This document shows, in pieces, positions 51,359-59,071 of a DNA stretch of 64,000 nt (its first letter is position 1; each line of letters begins with the position of its first letter). Where the stretch lies: positions 124,001 through 188,000 of the forward strand of contig JAIEMJ010000023.1 in the NCBI GenBank assembly GCA_019752335.1, written 5' to 3'. The notes under the pieces are model-generated. The model was not told where the DNA came from. It was given only the letters and a program-made list of their open reading frames with translations, and did not search any database. The stretch comes from Bryobacteraceae bacterium (GTDB taxonomy: Bacteria > Acidobacteriota > Terriglobia > Bryobacterales > Bryobacteraceae). A program made the position numbers and the translations under genes.

Positions 51359-52437
51359 AACGACGCGACTTTGCCCTGACGCTGGCCGGCGCTACTCAAC
51401 TCGCTGGACAGCAGACGGCCACGGGACCCGGCAGCGGCGACACGGTGATCCGCGTCGGCACGTCCGAGGTGATCGCGCCGACCACCGTCCTGGATCGCGA
51501 TGGCAATTTCGTCTCCGGCCTTACCGCCGACGATTTCCAGCTGTTCGACAACGAACGGCCGCAGAAGATCAAGGTCGACGTGAGCTACATCCCCATCTCC
51601 ATGGTGATTGCGATCCAGAACAGCGCGCAAGCCGAGAAGGTGCTGCCGACGATCGCGCGTATCGGCGGGATGATTGAACCGGTGATTACGGGCGAACAGG
51701 GCGAAGTCTCGGTATTGGCGTTTGACCATCGGCTGCAGCTGCTGCAAGGCTTTACGAACGACTTCACCAAGGTGAAAGAGGCGCTGGGCAAGCTGCGTCC
51801 CGGCAGCAACACGGTCCGCTTAAATGACGCTGTGATGGAAGCGGCGCGGATGCTGGGCCGCACGGACAAGAGCCGGCGCCGGGTGCTGATGCTGATCAGC
51901 GAGACGCAGGACCGCGGCAGCGAAGGCCGCGTGAAGGATACGCTGTACAAGCTCGAGTTCGAAAACGTCATCGTTTACCCGGTGAATATGTCGCGCTGGG
52001 TGAATCAGTTGACGGCCAAGACGCCGATTCCCCGCCCGGACCCGTTTCCGGTGGGCACACGCATGTCGTCGCCCGGCGGACTCGACACGCCCACCACGGC
52101 GATGCAAAATGGCTTAGGTGGCGGCTATGGCAACTACACGCCGGTCTTCAAGGAGATCTTCACCGCCGTGAAGGCCGTTTTTGTGGCGAATCCGCAGGAA
52201 GCTTACACGAAGTACACGGGCGGCAAAGAGTATTCGTTCGTCAATCTGAAGGGTCTCGAGGAGGCCATTCAGCGATTGGGCGAGGAGTTGCATAGCCAAT
52301 ACCTGCTGAGCTACGCGCCGACCACGGAGACCCGGCAAGACGCCGGGTGGCACAAGTTGCAGGTGTCGGTAAAGCGGCGCAACGTCGAAGTCCGGACACG
52401 AGCCGGCTATTGGGCGGCGGCGAAGTTCGAGCCGTAA
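51355..52437 (+). CDS. VWFA-related acidobacterial protein with Tat-like signal
   Basis: 360 residues. The N-terminus MKRRDFALTLAGATQLAGQ has twin arginines followed by a short hydrophobic stretch, suggesting Tat export. The N-terminal strand region (TTVLDRDGNFVSGLTADDFQLFDNERP) and the C-terminal LHSQYLLSYAPTTETRQDAGWHKLQVSVKRR are hallmarks of the VWFA-related acidobacterial family. Between them the VWA fold lacks an obvious DxSxS MIDAS (it reads MVIAIQNSAQ), so metal binding is doubtful. It overlaps the moaC stop by four bases, an unexpected partner for cofactor genes. Confidence 0.88.
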   Translation: MKRRDFALTLAGATQLAGQQTATGPGSGDTVIRVGTSEVIAPTTVLDRDGNFVSGLTADDFQLFDNERPQKIKVDVSYIPISMVIAIQNSAQAEKVLPTIARIGGMIEPVITGEQGEVSVLAFDHRLQLLQGFTNDFTKVKEALGKLRPGSNTVRLNDAVMEAARMLGRTDKSRRRVLMLISETQDRGSEGRVKDTLYKLEFENVIVYPVNMSRWVNQLTAKTPIPRPDPFPVGTRMSSPGGLDTPTTAMQNGLGGGYGNYTPVFKEIFTAVKAVFVANPQEAYTKYTGGKEYSFVNLKGLEEAIQRLGEELHSQYLLSYAPTTETRQDAGWHKLQVSVKRRNVEVRTRAGYWAAAKFEP

Positions 52438-52484
52438 ATGCTTTAATTTGTTGCTTTTGTCAACACTTGTAGGCAAATTCGACG

Positions 52485-52507
52485 GTTGACGAAGTAAACT
52501 TCGCAAC
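52485..52507. promoter_or_regulatory. Palindrome upstream of the coiled-coil protein gene
   Basis: GTTGACGAAGT-AA-ACTTCGCAAC is an imperfect palindrome with a perfect CGAAGT/ACTTCG core. It also contains TTGACG, a good -35 match. It could be an operator; the gene start is about 118 bases further on. Confidence 0.4.
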
Positions 52508-52624
52508 CGGACCGCGCAAATGCGCGTCATGTAGCGCAGGCAAAGAGCGGTACAGAAGCCGCCAATGCTAAGATACCCAAATTGCCCGCAAGGGCGTTTC
52601 CGAGAGAGAGAAAGAGAGATTTCC

Positions 52625-53506
52625 ATGAGCCCAGAAGCAAATTATGGCCAGCCGCAGAACAAGAGCGTCGTCCAGCCCATTCTGATCGGCGCGGTGGTGG
52701 CATTGTTTGGCGGCCTCATCTATCAGTTCGTGCAGGCGGACAAGCTGAACACCAAGCTGCTGCAGGTGGAGAAGAGCTACAAGGAAGACGTCGAGGCGCT
52801 GAAGATTGCCTCGTCCCAATCGGCCCAAGCCAGCCGCCGTAACCAGGAGACTTTGCAGGCGCAATTGGAGACGGCACAGCGCCAGGCCGCGATGGCCGTG
52901 GGACAGGCCAAGGAACAAGCCGTCGCCCGCGCCGAGGCCCTTTCGAAGGCCATTACCGCGGAAGCCGCGAAGCAGAAGGCGATCGTCGCCGCAGAATTTG
53001 ACAAGGTGAAGGCGGAGACGGAGCGCGTCAGCACCGAAGCCGCGACTAAGATCGGCGAAGTGAAGACCGATGTGGTCGCCGTGAAGGACGAAGTAAAGAG
53101 CACCAAGAGCGAACTCGACAAGACGATCAACAACCTGAAGGCCGTCCAGGGGGACCTGGGCGTGCAGAGCGGGTTGATCGCCACCAACGGCACGGAGCTT
53201 CAGGCCTTGAAGGCGCTCGGCGAGCGGAACTACTTCGAGTTCAACCTCGGCAAGACGAAGGCCCCGCAGCGCATCGGCGACATCCTGGTGCAACTCAAAC
53301 GGACCGACAACAAGCGTAACAAGTACACCGTGGAGATCACGGCGGATGATAAGCGCGTGGAGAAGAAGGACAAGGGCGTCAGCGAGCCCGTGCAATTCTA
53401 CACCTCGAAGGCTCGCCAGCCTTACGAGATTGTGGTGATGGAAGTGAAAAAGGACCAGATTGTCGGCTATCTGGCGACGCCGAAGGTGATGGCGCCGCGG
53501 AAGTAA
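52625..53506 (+). CDS. Single-pass membrane protein with long coiled coil
   Basis: 293 residues from ATG 52625, preceded by a purine-rich GAGAGAGAAAGAGAG region. A short cytoplasmic N-terminus, one membrane helix (about 16-36; VVQPILIGAVVALFGGLIYQFV), a coiled coil rich in Ala, Lys and Glu (about 40-200) and a small globular beta-rich C-terminus (NYFEFNLGKTKAPQRIGDI, KYTVEITADDKRVEKKD). The coiled coil has the heptads of a stalk. The family is unknown to me; the layout suggests a spacer between membrane and a distal interaction domain. A strong terminator follows directly. Confidence 0.8.
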   Translation: MSPEANYGQPQNKSVVQPILIGAVVALFGGLIYQFVQADKLNTKLLQVEKSYKEDVEALKIASSQSAQASRRNQETLQAQLETAQRQAAMAVGQAKEQAVARAEALSKAITAEAAKQKAIVAAEFDKVKAETERVSTEAATKIGEVKTDVVAVKDEVKSTKSELDKTINNLKAVQGDLGVQSGLIATNGTELQALKALGERNYFEFNLGKTKAPQRIGDILVQLKRTDNKRNKYTVEITADDKRVEKKDKGVSEPVQFYTSKARQPYEIVVMEVKKDQIVGYLATPKVMAPRK

Positions 53507-53533
53507 ACGGGGCCGTTACAAAAGTGAAAAAAC

Positions 53534-53570
53534 GACGGCCAGCCTGATTTTGGGCTGGCCGTCGGCTTTG
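53534..53570 (+). terminator. Terminator of the coiled-coil protein gene
   Basis: GACGGCCAGCC (53534-53544) and GGCTGGCCGTC (53553-53563) form a perfect 11-pair stem with an eight-base loop, 28 bases after the stop codon. The tail is only weakly T-rich. Confidence 0.7.
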
Positions 53571-53650
53571 CTGGTGAGGCATAATAAAGTTCTCGCCGTT
53601 CTCTCCCGATCTACATCTGTAGGTTGCTTCGTAAAACGAGGCCTAAAGCG

Positions 53651-54073
53651 ATGACGATTAAAGTAACCCTCCGCATTACACCACTGCGACTGAAACCCCT
53701 TACCTGGCCCAGCACGGAAGCGTTTCCGCGCGTCGACCAGGCGATGGTGTGGCTCGGGACTTGCGTACCGGACCTCGCCCGCTGGACGGCCTATGTAATC
53801 CGCATGACGTCCCTAGGTTGCTTTGCGTTAGCCGCATGGCGTTTTGCTTACGACCTGAAACTGGCACAGCCGTTCTTCTTGAGCGACGGCGTGTTGTCGC
53901 ACTGGCAAACCTATGCGGCCCTGGGTAGCGCGAGCGCGATGTTGGCCTCGCAGTGCGCGAAGTTAGCGCCGGAGGGTGCCCGCCGCCGGGTGCTGCGCCT
54001 GGACGATCAAGCGTCTGCCGCGGTGGTTTGGCAGGCCCGGCAGTTCTCGCGTCCGCTCGAACAAACTGAGTAG
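53651..54073 (+). CDS. Unknown protein with one or two hydrophobic helices
   Basis: About 140 residues from ATG 53651. Hydrophobic segments lie near residues 35-75 (VWLGTCVPDLARW, MTSLGCFALAAWRFAYDL) and 90-110 (YAALGSASAMLASQCAKLA). No motif recognised. It is transcribed in the same direction as the rhomboid gene about 60 bases downstream. Confidence 0.55.
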   Translation: MTIKVTLRITPLRLKPLTWPSTEAFPRVDQAMVWLGTCVPDLARWTAYVIRMTSLGCFALAAWRFAYDLKLAQPFFLSDGVLSHWQTYAALGSASAMLASQCAKLAPEGARRRVLRLDDQASAAVVWQARQFSRPLEQTE

Positions 54074-54134
54074 ATTCTCTTCGCTTTGGTGATATTCTCA
54101 AGGAGACAGTTCTTCTTGCGATTCTCGCCTTTCG

Positions 54135-54881
54135 ATGCCCAACTATAGCCGCTCTGTCGACACTTATTCGCCTTTCTACACGCCGCTGGGCGTGAAGTGG
54201 CTGGTGATTGTCAATTCGGCGATCTTCGTCGTCTACTTCTTCTGCATGCAGTTCGACGTGGCGCAGAGCTTCTTCCAGCTTCTGCCGCTGCGGCCCTTGT
54301 TTGTGCTCAAGATGTTCTTCATCTGGCAGCCGGTCACGTACCTCTTTCTCCATGCCGACTTCGGCCACATTATCTTCAATATGCTCTCGCTGTGGTTCTT
54401 CGGCAAGGACCTGGAGATCACGTGGGGCACGAAGCGCTTCCTGCAGTTCTATTTTCTGTGCGGCATCGGCGCGGCTTTCTGCGTCATCCTCGCCAATCTC
54501 CTTTTCGGCGACCTGAACTCCAGCACCGTGGGCGCGTCGGGCGCGATCTACGGGTTACTAATGGCCTTCGGGATCCTGTTTCCTGACCGGACCGTGTACT
54601 ACTTCTTTTTCCCGATCAAAGCCAAGTATCTGGTGCTGATCTCCGGCGCCGTCGCCTTTATGATGTCGTTCGCGGGGTCAAGCTCCGGCGTCTCGCACGT
54701 GGCGCACCTGGGCGGGATGCTCTTCGGCTACGCTTACCTCAAGACGAAGTACCGTAACAGCATCGACATCCTGGGTGTGATTCGGCAAGCGTACAAGGAC
54801 TGGAAGCTGCGCCGGGCGCGGAAGAAATTCCAGGTCTATATGTCCAAGAACCGTTCGGACCAGGATCGCTGGACGCATTAG
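54135..54881 (+). CDS. Rhomboid intramembrane serine protease
   Basis: 248 residues with six membrane helices. The catalytic serine is in GASGAIYG (about Ser135) and the histidine in HVAHLGGMLFGY (about His191); the conserved HADFGHIIFNMLSLWFFG segment is present. It cuts membrane-spanning substrates within the bilayer. A basic C-terminal tail of about 45 residues follows the last helix (DWKLRRARKKFQVYMSK). AAGGAGA precedes the start by about 24 bases. Confidence 0.95.
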   Translation: MPNYSRSVDTYSPFYTPLGVKWLVIVNSAIFVVYFFCMQFDVAQSFFQLLPLRPLFVLKMFFIWQPVTYLFLHADFGHIIFNMLSLWFFGKDLEITWGTKRFLQFYFLCGIGAAFCVILANLLFGDLNSSTVGASGAIYGLLMAFGILFPDRTVYYFFFPIKAKYLVLISGAVAFMMSFAGSSSGVSHVAHLGGMLFGYAYLKTKYRNSIDILGVIRQAYKDWKLRRARKKFQVYMSKNRSDQDRWTH

Positions 54882-54908
54882 TCCGCCGGTGATAAACTAA
54901 CGGGCGCA

Positions 54909-55988
54909 ATGCGCAAACGAATTCTGCAGATCAGCTTAGCGGTCGCCGTGGCGACCGCGGCCCTGGCTGGCTATGCCCGCTATTCGACGAAAGAGTCGAT
55001 GACATTGGCCGCCACCCACCTCCTCAACTCACTCACCGACGAGCAGAAGGCCAAGGCGATGGCCACGCTCGACAAAAATGGCGACGAACTCTCGTTCTGG
55101 CATTACGTGCCGACGGAGAATCTGCTACAGACGCAGAAGCGCGGACGCGTCGGCCTGACGATCGTCGAAATGACGGCGCCGCAGCGGCACTTGCTGCACG
55201 CGCTGCTGAGTTCGGCGCTGAGCCAGCGTGGCTACAACAAGGCCGTCAACATCATGAGCCTGGACGACATTCTGCGTATTCAGGAGAAGGACACCACGGG
55301 ACGTCGGAACTCCGACAAGTACTTTCTGACCATCTTCGGTGAACCGAGCGACACCGCGCCCTGGGCGATGCGCTTTGAGGGGCACCACCTCAGCTTGCAC
55401 TTCACGGTGGTGAAGGGGCAAATCGCCGCCAGCCCGACTTTCCTGGGGACGAATCCGGCTGAGGTCCGCGAAGGACCGCGCAAGGGTCTGCGGGTGCTGG
55501 GCATTGAGGAAGAGATGGGCCGCGATCTCTACAAGAGCCTCACTCCCGAGCAGAAGAAGGCCGCGCTGATCGATCCGAAGGCCTATAACGACATCCTGAC
55601 GGAAGCCAGCCGCAAAGCGGCGCTGAAGGGCAAACCGTCCGGATTGATGGCGTCGAAGTTGAACGCGAAGCAGAAGGAGATGCTGCAAACGTTGCTGGAA
55701 GAGTACGCCAATAACCTGCCTGGCGACTTGGCGGCCATCCGTTTGCAACAGATCAAGGCGGCGGGCAACAACCTGCACTTCGCGTGGGCGGGCGAGGCGG
55801 AGCGCGGACAGCCGCACTACTACCGCGTGCAAGCGGACGCCTTCCTGGTGGAGTATGACAACGTCCAGAATGGCGCGAACCACGTCCACAGCGTGTGGCG
55901 CGACATGAAGAGCGACTTCGGTGAGGATCTGCTGGCCCAGCATTATGTGGCCAGCCCGCACGTGGTGGCGGCAAATTTCCGCCGCTAA
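54909..55988 (+). CDS. DUF3500-family exported protein
   Basis: 359 residues. Signal or anchor helix at the N-terminus (ILQISLAVAVATAALAGYA). The body matches DUF3500: FLNSLTDEQKAKA-like LLNSLTDEQKAKA, FWHYVP, GLTIVEMTAPQRHLLHALL, FGEPSDTAPWAMRFEGHHLSLHF and VHSVWRDMKSDFGEDLLAQHY. The family is widespread and uncharacterised; conserved histidines and acidic residues hint at an enzyme. A TAAACT hexamer ends ten bases before the ATG. It lies next to the csm operon in the same direction but with 74 bases between. Confidence 0.88.
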   Translation: MRKRILQISLAVAVATAALAGYARYSTKESMTLAATHLLNSLTDEQKAKAMATLDKNGDELSFWHYVPTENLLQTQKRGRVGLTIVEMTAPQRHLLHALLSSALSQRGYNKAVNIMSLDDILRIQEKDTTGRRNSDKYFLTIFGEPSDTAPWAMRFEGHHLSLHFTVVKGQIAASPTFLGTNPAEVREGPRKGLRVLGIEEEMGRDLYKSLTPEQKKAALIDPKAYNDILTEASRKAALKGKPSGLMASKLNAKQKEMLQTLLEEYANNLPGDLAAIRLQQIKAAGNNLHFAWAGEAERGQPHYYRVQADAFLVEYDNVQNGANHVHSVWRDMKSDFGEDLLAQHYVASPHVVAANFRR

Positions 55989-56062
55989 CGGGCTTCGGCC
56001 ATCGGGGTCGTGCTAGATTTTGAGAGGGTCCCTCGACGGGCCCTCATTCCCATCAGAGACGC

Positions 56063-57475
56063 ATGTCGGTTCAAATATTTTTACACGGTAAACTTCTGGG
56101 CATCGAGCCCTTCCTGTTCGGAAGCGGCGCGCGGGCCGAGGTGTTGCTGGGGCGCTCTCGCTGGGTGACCTTGCTGGCGGAAGTGTTGCCGCGCGCCTTG
56201 CTGCGCCAACTCAACCTGTCGCCCCTGTTGCTGGGCACGGTAGGCGGCGGCGAGTTCCTGGTGGTGTTGCCTGCGGAGATGCGGGAATCGGCCGACGACT
56301 TTCTAGCGAAGGCCGCGGGCGAAATCAGCGCGCTGTCGGCGGGCGAGATGAAGTTGATCTGGACCTCCACGGAAAACCTGGGCGACTGGACGCTGGTCCG
56401 CCGCCGGCTGACGGACGGCATGACGGCTCGGCGGGGCGCTCCCGGATTGCCGTCAGAGGCGGCATTTGCGGCGTTCGACGCCGAACCGGTGACCGCAGCG
56501 GAAGAAGAGTTCGCGACGCTGGCGGCGGGCTTGCGAGAGGCCAATGCGGTCTCCTGGTCATCGGCATCGCCGGGCCATGTCCGCACCGGTGGCGAAGGCG
56601 AGTTCTCCTGGAGCCTGCAAACCGCGCCGCCCGAAGGCTTGATGCTGGCGCTGCATGACGCCGATTTGCCGGGCCGCACGCGCTTGGGCGTCCTGCGGGG
56701 CGACGTGGACAACTTCGGCGCCCGTTTGCGCCGCATCGAGACGGTGGACGAGCACATCCGCGTCTCGCACCTCTACAAGGACTTCTTTGCCGGGGAATTG
56801 CAGGTGCTGATCGCTTCCCTGCCCGACCTGGCGGGCCGCGTCACGATTCTGCACTCCGGCGGCGACGACTTCGCCGTCTACGGCGCCTGGGACTCGCTCA
56901 TCATCCTGGCGCGTGAGATTCAGCGCGTCTTCGGCCTGCTGGTGGCGCACCATTTGCAGGACCTGTTGGGGCCGGAAGGCAAGTCGATCACGATGGCGCT
57001 GGTGGTCGCCCCGCCGGGGCAGGCGAACCTAGCCGCATTGTACGAAGAGAGCAGCCGGAAGCTGGAGCTCGCCAAAACGGGCTTGAATGATAGCTTCTAC
57101 CTCTTCGGCCGCAGCATCGAATGGAAGCAGTTGGCCGATGCGGAAGAGCTACAGAAGCAGCTCACTCGCCTGGTGGACGAGTTCGATTGTTCGCCGCAGT
57201 TTCTGCACGAATTACGGGGCTTTTATCGCGAGGGCACCAACGCGGCGACGCGCCGCCGGGCGGTGCGGTTTGACCGGCCCTGGCGCTTTCACCGGCGTTT
57301 GCAGCAGGTGCTGGAGCCGCCGCAGTTGGGCCGGCGCCGCGAGCGGGATTTTGAGCGCCTCTGCCAAGGGGTGATCGCCGAGTTTATCGGCAAGCAGGCG
57401 GGCCAAACGCGCTTGCGCCCCACGGGGCGGGTGGCGCTGGAATGGGCGCAGTTGAGTCTGCAAGCCGGAAAGTAA
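56063..57475 (+). CDS. csm1: Cas10/Csm1, short form lacking the HD domain
   Basis: 470 residues against about 750-850 usual for Csm1. It starts directly with the first Palm domain (LLGIEPFLFGSGARAEVLLGRSRWVTLLAEVL, VGGGEFLVVLP). The second Palm has GDVDNFG (about 213) and the cyclase motif HSGGDDFAVYG (GGDD about 267-270), then helices and a C-terminal helical domain. There is no HD nuclease region and only two isolated cysteines, so no zinc ribbon. Known Cas10 proteins make cyclic oligoadenylate on target RNA binding through GGDD and cut DNA through HD; this one should signal but not cut DNA. First gene of csm1-5. Confidence 0.92.
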   Translation: MSVQIFLHGKLLGIEPFLFGSGARAEVLLGRSRWVTLLAEVLPRALLRQLNLSPLLLGTVGGGEFLVVLPAEMRESADDFLAKAAGEISALSAGEMKLIWTSTENLGDWTLVRRRLTDGMTARRGAPGLPSEAAFAAFDAEPVTAAEEEFATLAAGLREANAVSWSSASPGHVRTGGEGEFSWSLQTAPPEGLMLALHDADLPGRTRLGVLRGDVDNFGARLRRIETVDEHIRVSHLYKDFFAGELQVLIASLPDLAGRVTILHSGGDDFAVYGAWDSLIILAREIQRVFGLLVAHHLQDLLGPEGKSITMALVVAPPGQANLAALYEESSRKLELAKTGLNDSFYLFGRSIEWKQLADAEELQKQLTRLVDEFDCSPQFLHELRGFYREGTNAATRRRAVRFDRPWRFHRRLQQVLEPPQLGRRRERDFERLCQGVIAEFIGKQAGQTRLRPTGRVALEWAQLSLQAGK

Positions 57476-57496
57476 GATTGACGAAGGACGCATAAC

Positions 57497-58234
57497 ATGG
57501 CTGAAGAAGTCGAGAATCCAACCCCAGAGCCCGCGCCGCAGGAAGCCGCGCCGGCCGTCGAAACGCCTGTCGTGGAAGCCCCGGCTACGGAAACGCCGGT
57601 GGCCGAAGCAGCCGCGAAACCGGCCGTCGACACCAGCAAGCTGATCGAGCATCAACAGCGCAACCGTGGCCCCCGCCCCGAAGGCGGCAGTGCCCTGCGT
57701 CCGGACGGGCGCCGTCAGGAACGCACCCCGCGCGCCGACCCCGCGCGTGATCCGAATCGCCCGGAAGGCAACCGGGGTCCGCGTCCGGAAGGTGGTCGCG
57801 GACCTCGTCCCGAGGGTGGACGTCCGGGGGGCGACCGTGGACCCCGCCGGGATGGTGGTGGAGATCGCGGCGGTGACCGTCGTGGTGGCCCGCCCGAGGG
57901 AATTGAACTCGAGAAGCTGATGGCCGATTCGCTCTATCTCGACAATCAGGCGCACAACGTCGTGGTCCGGCTGGGCCTAATGGACTCCGGCACCAAGAGC
58001 CAGTTGCGGCGCTTGTACAACGCCGTCCGCCGCGCGACGCGGGCGCCGGAGACCGAGCGGCAGCACGAGTTCGTCATGCTGCGCGCCCGGCTGGCTTACA
58101 CCATCGCGCGCCATTCGCTGCGCAGCCTCGACACGATCGAACGCTTGCTGCTGCAGGTAACCCGCAAGAACGATCCGAAAGGCTATGAGCGCTTCCGCGA
58201 TCTGTTTGAAGCCATTGTGGCCTACAACGAGTAG
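57497..58234 (+). CDS. csm2: Csm2 with long RGG-like N-terminal arm
   Basis: 245 residues. The last 108 or so (from GIELEKLMADSLYL) form the helical Csm2 small subunit: SGTKSQLRRLYNAVRRATR, LRARLAYTIARHSL and FRDLFEAIVAYNE. Ahead of it lie about 55 residues rich in Pro, Glu and Ala, then about 80 residues of repeated Arg-Gly-Pro units (RGPRPEGGRGPRPEGG, GGDRGGDRRGG). Usual Csm2 is about 120-150 residues. AAGGA lies nine bases before the ATG, supporting the long form. Csm2 lines the backbone of the complex and contacts RNA; the arm should add nonspecific RNA affinity. Confidence 0.88.
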   Translation: MAEEVENPTPEPAPQEAAPAVETPVVEAPATETPVAEAAAKPAVDTSKLIEHQQRNRGPRPEGGSALRPDGRRQERTPRADPARDPNRPEGNRGPRPEGGRGPRPEGGRPGGDRGPRRDGGGDRGGDRRGGPPEGIELEKLMADSLYLDNQAHNVVVRLGLMDSGTKSQLRRLYNAVRRATRAPETERQHEFVMLRARLAYTIARHSLRSLDTIERLLLQVTRKNDPKGYERFRDLFEAIVAYNE

Positions 58235-58246
58235 AAAGATTCACCC

Positions 58247-59068
58247 ATGAGTTCCCACACCGCGCAAACTGAATTGAAGTTCCTGGGCAAGTTGCTCATC
58301 GACGCCGAACTGCACTGCGAGACCGGCCTGCACATCGGCGCCGGCAAAGGCTCGCTCGAAATTGGCGGGGCCGACAATCCCGTCGTGAAGGACGCCTTTG
58401 GCCGTCCTTATGTGCCGGGTAGCTCCCTGCGCGGACGCTTGCGTTCGCTGCTGGAGCAGGCCACGGGGAACGCCGTGCCCGCCGAGTTGGCGTACCTGAC
58501 GCGCCGCAAGGGCGTGGAGGTCCGCGTCCATCAGAGCGACCGTCCGGACGACGAAATCTGCCTGCTCTTCGGGCGCCATCCGGGCAAGCTCGAACGCGTG
58601 CAGGGCGAAGCGTTGGACGGCGGCGCCGTGACGCCCGCCCGCCTGACGGTGTATGACTCGCCGCTGGTGCCTGAGAGCATCACCGCGGCCATGCGCGAAT
58701 ACCTGGATGACGAACTCACCGAAGTGAAGAGCGAAACGGCCGTGGACCGCATTACGGCCCAATCGAATTCCCGCACACTCGAACGCGTGCCCGCCGGCGC
58801 ACGCTTCACCGTGCGCATGGTGCTCGATGTGCTTTGCCCCGAGGATCGGGAACTGGCGGCGCAGGTCTTCATGGCCATGCGGCTGCTGGAAGACGACGCC
58901 CTGGGCGGCGGCGGCGCGCGCGGCAGCGGCCGCGTCCGTTTCGCCAACGTGAAGCTGACTTGGCGCAACAAGGCTTACTACTCGGGCGGCGCCGAGACGG
59001 CTGTCGCCTCGGCGGCGAACCTGGCCGAACTCCAGGCCGCCAATCTGACTGACTCCTTAACCGACTAA
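58247..59068 (+). CDS. csm3: Csm3, RAMP backbone subunit and target RNase
   Basis: 273 residues. RAMP fold with the catalytic-aspartate loop IGGADNPVVKDAFGRPYVPG (Asp about residue 42), followed by SSLRGRLRSLLE and the glycine-rich loop ALGGGGARGSGRVRF. In known complexes several copies bind the crRNA and cleave target RNA every six nucleotides; the aspartate is intact here, so target RNA cleavage should be preserved. Twelve bases separate it from csm2 and three from csm4. Confidence 0.95.
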   Translation: MSSHTAQTELKFLGKLLIDAELHCETGLHIGAGKGSLEIGGADNPVVKDAFGRPYVPGSSLRGRLRSLLEQATGNAVPAELAYLTRRKGVEVRVHQSDRPDDEICLLFGRHPGKLERVQGEALDGGAVTPARLTVYDSPLVPESITAAMREYLDDELTEVKSETAVDRITAQSNSRTLERVPAGARFTVRMVLDVLCPEDRELAAQVFMAMRLLEDDALGGGGARGSGRVRFANVKLTWRNKAYYSGGAETAVASAANLAELQAANLTDSLTD

Positions 59069-59071
59069 CGC

